A stretch of DNA of 64,000 bases from Marinobacter alexandrii (GTDB lineage Bacteria; Bacteroidota; Bacteroidia; Cytophagales; Cyclobacteriaceae), in NCBI GenBank assembly GCA_039984955.1, contig JBDWTN010000007.1:2426501-2490500 (forward strand), given 5' to 3'. Shown piece after piece: positions 25,605 through 34,056 of the stretch (within the stretch, counting starts at the first letter, position 1; each line of letters opens with the position of its first letter). Below the pieces are notes generated by a model. The model saw only the letters and a list, made by a program, of their open reading frames with translations. It searched no databases and had not been told where the DNA came from. A program made the position numbers and the translations under genes.

Positions 25605-26985
25605 GTCATCATTTGGGTTAATAGGTTTGGGAGTAATGGGCAGAAGCCTAGCTCAGAACATCCTGAGAAATAAGTTTTCTCTTTCGGTGTATAATCGAGA
25701 TACTCCAGAAGAAGCCCATGTGCTAACCAGTTTCTTAGAACATAATGCAAGTGAGATACTTCATGGCTTTACCAGTCTTAAAGAGTTTGTTGAATCACTG
25801 GATTCACCAAGAAAGATTCTCTTGATGGTGAGTGCTGGTGCGCCTGTAGATGATGTGATTGGAAAATTATTGCCTCTTCTGGAAGAGAAAGATATTGTTA
25901 TTGATGGAGGAAATTCCCACTATCAGGATACTGAGAAAAGAAATGAGCGATTGGGAGAAAAACAGATTCAATACCTCGGATGCGGAATATCTGGTGGAGA
26001 AGAAGGTGCATTGAAAGGGCCTTCAATTATGCCAGGCGGAGTAGAGGAGGCTTACAAAGAAGTATCAGGAGTTCTTGAAGCTATTGCTGCAAAAGATAAA
26101 GACGGCAAGGCATGTTGTAGCTACGTTGGATCTGGAGGATCTGGTAATTTTGTGAAAACAATTCATAATGGAATTGAATATGCTGAGATGCAACTGATAG
26201 CAGAATGCTATCATTCTTTGAGTTTACATAAATCCAATGAAGAAATTGCTGAGATCTTTGAAAGGTGGAATAGAACAGACTTGTCTAGCTATTTGCTAGA
26301 GATCACGATTGAGATCTTAAGGAAGAAAGAAGGAGATAAATATCTGCTTGATCTTATTTTGGACAAAGCAGCCAACAAAGGGACAGGATCATGGTCTAGT
26401 CAAATTTCACTTGGCAATGGCATGCCCACTACCATGATGACGGATGCTGTATTTGCGAGGTATATATCTACACTTAAAGAAAAAAGAGTAGTCCTTTTCA
26501 AGATTGTTAATAGAAAAACGAGCAGTAAGGATATTGATGAGGTAATTGTGGAGGACGCTTACAGATTTGCTCGTTTGGTAAACCATCAGCAAGGGTTTTC
26601 ACTGGTTAAGAAGATATCAGATACAAATGAATGGCATGTCGATTTATCTGAGATTGCAAGAGTCTGGACCAATGGGTGTATCATTCGATCTCAATTAATG
26701 GAAGAGCTTGTATCTCTTTTTAGAGATATTGAAAATATTTTCGATTCAAAAGACATGATCGCAAGGCTTTCAAAACTAGAGAACGGAGTTGCTTCTTATC
26801 TGGAAACCTCTGTGAGGGCCAAGATTTCAACACCAGTAATCTCATCAGCATACCAATACTGGTTGGGTATGATTACAGATCGCTTGCCCGCCAACTTGAT
26901 CCAAGCGCAAAGAGACTTTTTTGGTGCTCATACCTATGAGCGGATTGATTCTGAGTCTGGAAAATTCTTTCATACTAATTGGTAG
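25597..26985 (+). CDS. gnd: 6-phosphogluconate dehydrogenase, decarboxylating
   Basis: Oxidises 6-phosphogluconate to ribulose 5-phosphate and CO2 with NAD(P)+. The 462-aa length is normal. GLGVMGRSLAQN is the nucleotide-binding loop. DGGNSHYQDTEKRNERL, GCGISGGEEGALKGPSIMPGG, VKTIHNGIEYAEMQ (catalytic Lys and Asn) and the C-terminal FGAHTYERID are family blocks. The active-site stretch reads NKGTGSWSSQ, with Ser where the enterobacterial enzyme has Lys. It overlaps gntK and lies 3 nt before gntP, so the three are translated from one message. Confidence 0.95.
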   Translation: MSKSSFGLIGLGVMGRSLAQNILRNKFSLSVYNRDTPEEAHVLTSFLEHNASEILHGFTSLKEFVESLDSPRKILLMVSAGAPVDDVIGKLLPLLEEKDIVIDGGNSHYQDTEKRNERLGEKQIQYLGCGISGGEEGALKGPSIMPGGVEEAYKEVSGVLEAIAAKDKDGKACCSYVGSGGSGNFVKTIHNGIEYAEMQLIAECYHSLSLHKSNEEIAEIFERWNRTDLSSYLLEITIEILRKKEGDKYLLDLILDKAANKGTGSWSSQISLGNGMPTTMMTDAVFARYISTLKEKRVVLFKIVNRKTSSKDIDEVIVEDAYRFARLVNHQQGFSLVKKISDTNEWHVDLSEIARVWTNGCIIRSQLMEELVSLFRDIENIFDSKDMIARLSKLENGVASYLETSVRAKISTPVISSAYQYWLGMITDRLPANLIQAQRDFFGAHTYERIDSESGKFFHTNW

Positions 26986-26988
26986 CGC

Positions 26989-28338
26989 ATGATTGATTAT
27001 TGGATGCTCACATCGGTATTTATCGGAGTAGCTGTGCTATTACTGCTAATTCTTGTTGTGCGATTGCAAGCATTTATTGCCATGCTTATCGCCAGTATTC
27101 TCGTTGGAATATTGGCGGGAATGCCACCTGAGGACATCATTAAAACGGTTCAAACAGGCATGGGTGGCACGCTCGGCTATGTAGCGATAGTCGTAGGTTT
27201 GGGTGCTATTTTCGGTGCTATTTTGGAACAATCTGGAGGAGCTCAAGCGGTTGCTCAATCGCTGATACGCAGATTTGGTGAAAAGAGAGCTTCCTGGGCG
27301 ATGGTATTTACAGGATTCTTTGTTGCGATACCAGTATTCTTTGATGTTGCATTCATCATTTTGATACCATTAGTATATGCACTCCAAAGACGTACAGGAA
27401 AGTCGATTTTACTCTATGCGATTCCATTACTAGCCGGACTTGCAGTGACTCATTCTTTTATTCCACCTACTCCAGGACCGATAGCCATTGCGGAAATCTT
27501 GGATGTTGATCTGGGCTCAGTGATACTCTTCGGGTTCATTGTAGGTATACCAACAGCGATCATTAGCGGGCCAGTTTTTGGAAAATTCATCGCATCTAAA
27601 ATATTTATTGAAGCACCGAATCAAATCGAATCATCGGATGAGGTGTTAGATACTTCACTGCTTAGAAGTACGATTGCCATTGTTGGACTGCCTATTTTAT
27701 TGATTGTGGGAAATACAGTAGTAAATAGCTCTCTTTTTCCTAGTGGATCGGTCTCAGAAGTATTTAAGTCCACGATGCAAATGGTTGGCCATCCGTTTGT
27801 TGCACTGATCTTGGCCAACTTGATTGCATTGTACGTGCTTGGGACCCGGAGAGGGGTTTCTCGTGCTGAGTTGCAAAAGATGAGCACAAAGTCACTTGCT
27901 CCGGCTGGTACGATCATTCTTTTGACAGGAGCGGGAGGCGTATTTAAGCAAGTCTTGATAGATACTGGTACAGGTGCGATGTTGGCTTCATGGTTTGCTG
28001 ATAAAGGACTATCCATCTTTCTTTTTGCATTTATAGTTGCTGCAATAGTTAGAGTATTGCAAGGGTCAAGTACCGTGGCTATGATTACAGCCGCAGGTCT
28101 GGTTTCGCCATTGATGGATCCAGAGAGCTCAACACTCCTCAAAGCGCTAACTGTTATTACTATCGCATCAGGAGCGTCCATCATGTCTCATGTAAATGAT
28201 AGTGGCTTCTGGTTGGTAAAGCAGTATCTAGGGTTAACCGAAAAGGAATCATTTGCGAGTTGGACAGTTATGACAACTATCTTGGCCTTAACTAGCTTTA
28301 TCTGCGTCCTTTTGTTGGCCTGGTTGTTATCTGTTTAG
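26989..28338 (+). CDS. gntP: Gluconate:H+ symporter, GntP family
   Basis: An inner-membrane permease importing gluconate or a related aldonate. At 449 aa with about 12 hydrophobic spans it fits the family. GMGGTLGYVAIVVGLGAIFG, FFDVAFIILIPLVYAL, HSFIPPTPGPIAIAE and SHVNDSGFWLVKQY are characteristic GntP segments. It is the third gene of the gntK-gnd-gntP operon, which completes uptake, phosphorylation and oxidative decarboxylation of gluconate. Confidence 0.94.
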   Translation: MIDYWMLTSVFIGVAVLLLLILVVRLQAFIAMLIASILVGILAGMPPEDIIKTVQTGMGGTLGYVAIVVGLGAIFGAILEQSGGAQAVAQSLIRRFGEKRASWAMVFTGFFVAIPVFFDVAFIILIPLVYALQRRTGKSILLYAIPLLAGLAVTHSFIPPTPGPIAIAEILDVDLGSVILFGFIVGIPTAIISGPVFGKFIASKIFIEAPNQIESSDEVLDTSLLRSTIAIVGLPILLIVGNTVVNSSLFPSGSVSEVFKSTMQMVGHPFVALILANLIALYVLGTRRGVSRAELQKMSTKSLAPAGTIILLTGAGGVFKQVLIDTGTGAMLASWFADKGLSIFLFAFIVAAIVRVLQGSSTVAMITAAGLVSPLMDPESSTLLKALTVITIASGASIMSHVNDSGFWLVKQYLGLTEKESFASWTVMTTILALTSFICVLLLAWLLSV

Positions 28339-28355
28339 GGCAACCTTAATTAGGA

Positions 28356-28385
28356 CGGGAAGCTAGAAGAGGAAAGAGCTTCCCG
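28356..28385. terminator. Hairpin between convergent gntP and GH3 genes
   Basis: CGGGAAGCT (28356-28364) pairs perfectly with AGCTTCCCG (28377-28385) around a 12-nt loop. There is no long T tract on either side, so it may act as a weak bidirectional terminator or 3' stabiliser. Confidence 0.5.
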
Positions 28386-28392
28386 CCAATGT

Positions 28393-30639
28393 TTACCTGA
28401 CATTAAATGAGGTCTTAATTCCTTCTTGTGCATTTGGAGCTACCCACAAATTAAACTCGCCAGCCTCAAGAACCGGTTCTCCATTTTTATTGTAAAAGCT
28501 TAGTTCTTCAATGGGAAGTAAGAAAGTTATCTCTTTCTCTTCTCCACTTTTAAGTGCGATTTTATCAAAACCGACCAGCTCTCTTATAGGTCTGGTGATA
28601 CTTGCTGAAACATCCTGAAAATAATATTGAACTACTTCAGTAGCGTTTTTACTACCGGTATTAGTTAGGTTGAATTTCACCTCAACGGCATCCCCTATCT
28701 CAAAAGTCTTTTTATTTAGTCTTAGCTCAGAGTATTCAAAATCACTGTATGTAAGACCAAAACCAAAGGGGAACAACGGAGTAAAGCCATCGTCGAGGTA
28801 ATGTGAATTATTCCCGAGCGAACTTTGCCAGGCCCCAATTGGGATATCATCAATACCCACAAATGATTCTTTGGATGCTGGTCTTCCCGTGTTTTTGTGA
28901 TTGTAGAAAATGGGAATTTGCCCCACACTTTTTGGCCATGTTACAGGGAGTCTTCCGGATGGGGATATTTTCCCACTCAGGAGATCCACTAATGCTGGCC
29001 CACCCATCGTTCCAGGGTGCCAGGCCATGATTACCGCATCCACATCAGATAAAATATTTCCTAACGTAATCGGTCTCCCTGCCATAATTACAAGTACAAT
29101 GGGTTTGTTTAGTTTGGATAGTTCTTTGATGAGCTCTTCCTGGGAACCTGGCAAGTCAATATTCGCACGGCTATGAGCTTCTCCTGAAAGGATTGCTTCT
29201 TCTCCACCAATAAACAGGATGACGTCTGAATTCTTTGCTGCTTCAATTGCTTTGGAGAATCCTTTCTTTGACTTATCTCGACTGTGGGTCAATCCAGAAA
29301 CAAAGTTTACCTGACTTCCATACTGTTTTTTCAGTGTCATCAATGGGGTTATCGTGTGCTTTTGTTCGCCATCAAATGTCCAAGTGCCCAATTGTTCGTG
29401 CGGCGCATCAGCAAGGGGCCCAATCACTGCTACTTTAGTTTTAGAAAAATTGATTGGCAAGAAGTTTTTAGAATTCTTTAATAAGACCATGCTCTCCATA
29501 GCTGACTGCTTGGCAGCTTCCAAGTGGTCAGGATGATAGTCGATGTTCTCGCTTTCGAAATCAGCATTTTCAAAGAGGCCCATGTTGAATTTAATTCTCA
29601 AAATATTTTTTATCATCTCATCCAAAGTGCTTTCATCAAGTAGACCTTCCGTTATCAAATCCTTAAGGTGATCTGCATAGGCGTCACTTGTCATTTCCAT
29701 GTCCATACCTGCTTTACCTGCCTTTAAAGCTGCCTCTCTTTCGTCCGCTGCATATCCATGTGGAATCATCTCTATCACGGAATTCCAGTCACTCACAACA
29801 AAACCATCAAACCCCCACTGATCCCGTAGCACATTCTGAAGGAGAAACTGATTACCTGTAGCTGGAACACCATTGAGCTCATTGAAACTGGTCATAAATG
29901 TGCCTACTCCTGCTTCCACTGCTGCTTTGAATGGTGGGAGATAGGTGTTGTAAAGTAGTTCTTCATGAATAATGGCAGTATTATAATCTCGCCCACCAAT
30001 GGCGGCACCATAGCCCGCAAAATGCTTGACACAAGCAACCATAGATTCTGAGTTAGCAAGATCATCTCCCTGATACCCTCTCACAGATGCTAGTGATACT
30101 ACTTCTGCTAAATAAGGATCTTCACCTGGAGATTCAGCGATACGTCCCCAGCGTGGGTCTCTGGCAATGTCAACCATCGGAGCGAAGGTCCATCGAATGC
30201 CTCGTGTTGTAGCCTCTTTTGCGGCAATCCGTGCTCCATCCTCTATCAGATCAGGGTTCCAAGAAGCTGCTTGTCCAAGTGGAATAGGAAAAATGGTCTT
30301 GAAACCATGGATAACATCTCGAGCAAAAATGAGAGGAACTCTTCGTGGGCTTTCTTCCATAGCTATTCGTTGAAGTTCTTTCACATGCTCCACATTCATC
30401 ACATTGAGCATAGCACCTACTTCTCCGTTACGAACTTGTTCTTTAAGTTTTTCAGGGAGACCCTTTTCTCTGGATGATGTACCCCTTAGAGCAGTTTGAC
30501 CAATCTTTTCTTCCAGCGTCATCAAACTCAAAAGACTATCTATTTTCTGTTCAGCGCCCGATTGACTTTTATTGCTAGTCAAATCATTGCATGAAAGGAT
30601 AGATATGCTGACAAATGTTAGGGTGAAAAAGCACTTCAT
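28393..30639 (-). CDS. bglX: Glycoside hydrolase family 3 beta-glucosidase (BglX-like), second copy
   Basis: The ATG at 30639 gives a lipoprotein signal (LTFVSISILSC); an ATG four codons earlier is possible. Motifs: EEKIGQTAL, VPLIFARDVIHGFKTIFP, WTFAPMVDIARDPRWGRI, ACVKHFAGYG, nucleophile Asp in FVVSDWNSV, IGGEEAILSGEAHSRA, and a fibronectin III-like tail (FGFGLTYSDFEYS). The match to periplasmic BglX is closer than for the GH3 at 18431, so the two copies are probably not redundant. Expected action: removal of terminal beta-glucose from oligosaccharides. A GTATAC palindrome lies within the start region. Confidence 0.94.
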   Translation of the reverse strand: MKCFFTLTFVSISILSCNDLTSNKSQSGAEQKIDSLLSLMTLEEKIGQTALRGTSSREKGLPEKLKEQVRNGEVGAMLNVMNVEHVKELQRIAMEESPRRVPLIFARDVIHGFKTIFPIPLGQAASWNPDLIEDGARIAAKEATTRGIRWTFAPMVDIARDPRWGRIAESPGEDPYLAEVVSLASVRGYQGDDLANSESMVACVKHFAGYGAAIGGRDYNTAIIHEELLYNTYLPPFKAAVEAGVGTFMTSFNELNGVPATGNQFLLQNVLRDQWGFDGFVVSDWNSVIEMIPHGYAADEREAALKAGKAGMDMEMTSDAYADHLKDLITEGLLDESTLDEMIKNILRIKFNMGLFENADFESENIDYHPDHLEAAKQSAMESMVLLKNSKNFLPINFSKTKVAVIGPLADAPHEQLGTWTFDGEQKHTITPLMTLKKQYGSQVNFVSGLTHSRDKSKKGFSKAIEAAKNSDVILFIGGEEAILSGEAHSRANIDLPGSQEELIKELSKLNKPIVLVIMAGRPITLGNILSDVDAVIMAWHPGTMGGPALVDLLSGKISPSGRLPVTWPKSVGQIPIFYNHKNTGRPASKESFVGIDDIPIGAWQSSLGNNSHYLDDGFTPLFPFGFGLTYSDFEYSELRLNKKTFEIGDAVEVKFNLTNTGSKNATEVVQYYFQDVSASITRPIRELVGFDKIALKSGEEKEITFLLPIEELSFYNKNGEPVLEAGEFNLWVAPNAQEGIKTSFNVR

Positions 30640-30642
30640 AGT

Positions 30643-30765
30643 TGTATACATGTATTGAAAGCAATAGTATGAAAAGCTCTTTCTACATGGCTGGACAATA
30701 GTTTCAAAATAGCGGGGTATTTGGTCTAAAGGATTACCTCAAAGGTCATCTTAGCTTTAAGATGA
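30643..30765. promoter_or_regulatory. Divergent regulatory region between GH3 and sugar porter
   Basis: Contains the palindrome TGTATACA at 30643-30650, which overlaps the GH3 upstream start, and a perfect inverted repeat TCATCTTA-GCTT-TAAGATGA at 30746-30765 before the MFS gene. Both look like operator-type sites. No regulator is encoded beside them, so assignment is open. Confidence 0.4.
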
Positions 30766-30828
30766 TTATTCTTGACACCTAGTTTTCTAAAGCAGATACA
30801 GAATGATTGCCCCAACTAACCCAACTAA

Positions 30829-32208
30829 ATGATGAAAAAAAATAATCTACTCCTCATAACTATTATAGCATCACTAGGAGGTCTTCTCTTTGGCTATGAT
30901 ACTGGTGTAATCAATGGCACACAATTCTATTTTAGCAAGTACTTTGAGCTAACGGATGGTATGAAGGGTGATATTGTCAGCAGTGCTTTATATGGATGTG
31001 TTCTTGGAGCTGTCTTTTCTGGTGTTCTAAGTGATTGGATAGGCAGAAAAAAGTCGCTTGTTATATCAGCAATTTTATTTACCATTTCCGCTTGGGGCTC
31101 TGGATTACCATCATTTCTACCCGAAAGTCTGAACCTACTCATATTCTTTCGACTGATTGGAGGAGTCGGAATTGGCATAGCATCTATGAATGCTCCTATG
31201 TATATAGCTGAAATTTCTCCTAGTCGGAAAAGAGGTCAAATGGTGACCTTTTATCAGATGGCTATTGTAACTGGATTCTTTGTTGTGTTCTTGGCGACCT
31301 ATTTTATTGGTAATTCGGGAGATTTAGAATATCGTATTGCAAATGGATGGAGAGACATGTTTTGGTCTGAGTTAATTCCATGCGGCCTTTTTCTTATTCT
31401 CTTATTTTTTGTTCCGAAAAGCCCGAGATGGCTCTTAATCAAGGGGCGAAAGGATGAGGCAAGAGTTATTCTTGAGAAAATTCACGGTGCTGATGAAGCA
31501 AAGGTAGAGTTCAATCAAATCATTGAATCAATTGAGAAAAGTGACAAGACGTCAATAAAAAGCATTATAAAAAAACCTCTGTTGCAAATAGTTCTTATTG
31601 GTACTGCTCTTTCAGTATTGCAACAATTCACTGGGATAAATGCTGTGCTATATTATGGTGCAGATATCTTTGAGAAGGCATTAGGCTTTGGTGAAGAGGA
31701 TGTATTATCTCAGCAAATTTTATTGGCAGGAGTAAATTTTGGATTCACGTTTTTAGCCATGTTTACGGTAGATAAATGGGGTCGGAAGCCTTTAATTATT
31801 ACAGGATCACTTGGAATGATTTTGGGTTTTGGTTTACTGAGTCTAACACTAATGACTGAATCTGTGGGTCTACTGTCTTTATTAGGTATACTGATCTTTA
31901 TTGCCTCTTTTGCAATGTCAATGGGTCCTGTCGTTTGGGTCCTTCTTTCAGAGATGTTTCCAAATAAAATTAGAGGTTTAGCTATGTCAATAGCAGTAGC
32001 AGCCCAGTGGCTATTTAATGGAGTGGTAGCGCAAACATTTCCAAGAGTGATGGGTAGTGAAATAAACTCCGCTTCTCCATGGAATGGATCTCTTCCCTAT
32101 TTCATTTTCATTGTATTTATCGCGTTAACGATCATTCTAACTAAGAAATTCATACCTGAAACCAAAGGAAAATCATTGGAAGAATTAGAGAATGTGTGGG
32201 AAAATTGA
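30829..32208 (+). CDS. Sugar porter, major facilitator superfamily (XylE/GLUT-like)
   Basis: An inner-membrane proton-linked monosaccharide importer. At 459 aa with 12 predicted spans it has the sugar-porter signatures GYDTGVINGTQ, DWIGRKKSL, RLIGGVGIGIASMNAPMYIAE, PKSPRWLLIKGR, QQFTGINAVLYYG, DKWGRKPL and the terminal PETKGKSLEEL. Divergent from the GH3 gene, it probably takes up the glucose released in the periplasm. The exact substrate (glucose, xylose or other) cannot be fixed by eye. Confidence 0.93.
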   Translation: MMKKNNLLLITIIASLGGLLFGYDTGVINGTQFYFSKYFELTDGMKGDIVSSALYGCVLGAVFSGVLSDWIGRKKSLVISAILFTISAWGSGLPSFLPESLNLLIFFRLIGGVGIGIASMNAPMYIAEISPSRKRGQMVTFYQMAIVTGFFVVFLATYFIGNSGDLEYRIANGWRDMFWSELIPCGLFLILLFFVPKSPRWLLIKGRKDEARVILEKIHGADEAKVEFNQIIESIEKSDKTSIKSIIKKPLLQIVLIGTALSVLQQFTGINAVLYYGADIFEKALGFGEEDVLSQQILLAGVNFGFTFLAMFTVDKWGRKPLIITGSLGMILGFGLLSLTLMTESVGLLSLLGILIFIASFAMSMGPVVWVLLSEMFPNKIRGLAMSIAVAAQWLFNGVVAQTFPRVMGSEINSASPWNGSLPYFIFIVFIALTIILTKKFIPETKGKSLEELENVWEN

Positions 32209-32398
32209 TATAGCAGAATGTATGATTGTTTGCAGTATGACAAACTTGCTAAAATTTTTGTAACATAATAAATTCGTTCGTTTTGGTCTAGGGCATCTTC
32301 AATTAGATTTTGAAATGCTCTTGAGAATTCCGTTTTACGGATAATAAAATCTCATTTTTGTTAAAAAGCATTTATTTTGAGGTTCTCATTTGGTATTT

Positions 32399-32520
32399 GA
32401 ATAAATTCCGTTGAAAATTCAGGCTGATGAATATCGAAAAATAAATCCATTGTTTGACCCGCTATTAGCGGGGAGTTTGGATTTATAACAACTAACAACC
32501 TGAATTTTAGGAATTTATTC
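32399..32520. repeat. 122-nt nested hairpin with four perfect stems
   Basis: Four stems nest concentrically: GAATAAATTCC (32399) with GGAATTTATTC (to 32520); AAAATTCAGG (32414) with CCTGAATTTT (to 32508); ATAAATCCA (32441) with TGGATTTAT (to 32486); CCCGCTA (32458) with TAGCGGG (to 32472) around one base. That is 37 perfect base pairs. Could be a MITE-like element, a structured RNA, or a 3' end element of the MFS gene. Confidence 0.8.
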
Positions 32521-32524
32521 ATAG

Positions 32525-32586
32525 CCTTGGGCTTTTTGCTTCGTTTTTGGGCTAAGCCAAAAATGAAGAACCCGTCCGGTTCAAGG
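32525..32586. repeat. Hairpin repeat of the TTCGTTTTTGG family, copy 1
   Basis: CTTCGTTTTTGG (32539-32550) pairs with CCAAAAATGAAG (32557-32568) with one G-T, around GCTAAG. Outer CCTTG (32525) pairs with CAAGG (to 32586). The same arms recur at 46891-46934 with a different loop. Confidence 0.7.
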
Positions 32587-32649
32587 ACATACATTGAATA
32601 AACAAGGACTCCTTAATTTTGTATCTTATCAAGTATTAACGGAATCTTT

Positions 32650-33978
32650 ATGCGATATCTACATCTTTTTTTCATCTCTTTTCTTACTATTTCATCATCT
32701 TTTTCACAGCTAAAGGCATTGGTTGGAGGAACACTCATTGATGGTTTTGGGTCAACGCCCATTAAAAATAGCATCATCATCATTGAAGGAGATCGAATCA
32801 AGGCTATTGGACAAGTTGGAACATTAGAAATACCAAAAGGATCTGAAATTATTTCAACGGAAGGGATGAGTGTGATGCCTGGACTGTGGGATATGCATGT
32901 CCATCTCATGATCAACGGGCATGCTGATTATGCTTATTGGGATAAAACCTATCCACCATTGTTTGAAGAGGTCATTATGCCCGCCTCCGCCCACCAACTT
33001 TTGATGGCTGGGGTAACAAGCGCCCGAGATTTAGGTGGGCCTTTGAAGGAAAGTCTGAGCGTAAGAGATCGAATCGCAAAAGGAGAAATTCCAGGGCCAA
33101 CTTTATACGTGTCTGGGCCATTTATTCAAAAAAAGCCATATCCTGGAACCGAAGCATTTAGGTGGGGAGTAGCTAATGAAAAGGAAGCTAGAGAAAAAGT
33201 TAGTCGCTTAGCGAAAGCTGGTGTTGACTGCATTAAGCTAATCGACCAAGATCAAATGTCGCAAAATGTTGTAAATGCAATAGTAGATGAAGCACATAAA
33301 AATGATTTGACAGTCGTGGCTCATGGGCATAGGCCTGAAGAAATAAGGAAAGGTTTGTTGGCAGGTGTTGATTGTTTTGAGCACACCGGACTATCCAGTT
33401 CTCCAGAATACCCTGTAGATGTGATGGAAATGATCAAAGAACGTACTGCTCAAATGAACCTTGGTCCACTATACTGGACACCAACTGTAGAAGGGCTTTA
33501 TAATTATGAATACGTAAGAGACAATCAAGAAAAATTGGATAACCCTGAGTGGCATTTGGGTTTGCCTGATACAGTTGTTTCAGATATCAAAAATTCATTT
33601 CAACACCCAGATCGACTTCCCTACTTTCAGCTAACACCCATTAGAAAACCTACTTTAGAGCGAAAGGTAAACCAACTAAAAGACGCGGGAGTTGTGCTGC
33701 TCATTGGCACAGATAGTGGAATACCAATGAAATTCCATATACAATCCACTTGGAATGAATTAGATGTCTGGGTAAACGAATTTGGTTTTGATCCAATGTA
33801 TACGATAAGAGCTGCTACATATTGGCCAGCTAAAATTATGGGTGTAGAGAAAGAATATGGAACCATTTCTGAAGGCAAATACGCTGATATTATTGCCATA
33901 AAAGGTGATGTGCTCAGATATATATCACTACTTCAAGAAGTTGATATGGTAATAAAGCATGGAGAAAGGGTTAAGTAG
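32650..33978 (+). CDS. Exported amidohydrolase (imidazolonepropionase/prolidase-like)
   Basis: A metal-dependent hydrolase of the amidohydrolase superfamily with a signal peptide (LFFISFLTISSSFSQ), so it acts in the periplasm. The 442 aa contain the first metal pair DMHVHL, GVTSARDLGG, a Lys in CIKLID that may be the bridging ligand, VVAHGH and the distal Asp in LIGTDSG. The subfamily is that of secreted dipeptidase or imidazolonepropionase-like proteins; the substrate is unknown. The next operon starts 78 nt downstream, so a functional link is possible but not shown. Confidence 0.85.
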   Translation: MRYLHLFFISFLTISSSFSQLKALVGGTLIDGFGSTPIKNSIIIIEGDRIKAIGQVGTLEIPKGSEIISTEGMSVMPGLWDMHVHLMINGHADYAYWDKTYPPLFEEVIMPASAHQLLMAGVTSARDLGGPLKESLSVRDRIAKGEIPGPTLYVSGPFIQKKPYPGTEAFRWGVANEKEAREKVSRLAKAGVDCIKLIDQDQMSQNVVNAIVDEAHKNDLTVVAHGHRPEEIRKGLLAGVDCFEHTGLSSSPEYPVDVMEMIKERTAQMNLGPLYWTPTVEGLYNYEYVRDNQEKLDNPEWHLGLPDTVVSDIKNSFQHPDRLPYFQLTPIRKPTLERKVNQLKDAGVVLLIGTDSGIPMKFHIQSTWNELDVWVNEFGFDPMYTIRAATYWPAKIMGVEKEYGTISEGKYADIIAIKGDVLRYISLLQEVDMVIKHGERVK

Positions 33979-34056
33979 CCAGTTGATAATCTTACTAATC
34001 ATCTTTTAAATCTATGAAGTACAATGTAACTTGAAGTTTTATTATATAAACGGCAT

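Larger units (their letters stand above)
32209..32649. other. Gene-free region built of nested hairpins
   Basis: 441 bp without a credible gene. It holds a four-stem nested hairpin (32399-32520) and a second hairpin (32525-32586). A 77-codon open frame on the minus strand (32361-32594) passes through both and is explained by the repeats. Confidence 0.7.

Noticed and set aside
27621-28184. A 187-codon frame antisense to gntP.
   Set aside because: It lies wholly inside a clear permease gene, and long antisense frames are expected there from codon composition. The same applies to frames inside susC, the GH3 genes and the FG-GAP gene.
32361-32594. A 77-codon minus-strand frame starting MYVLEPDGFF.
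   Set aside because: It runs through two inverted repeats, which explain the lack of stops; no promoter or family support.
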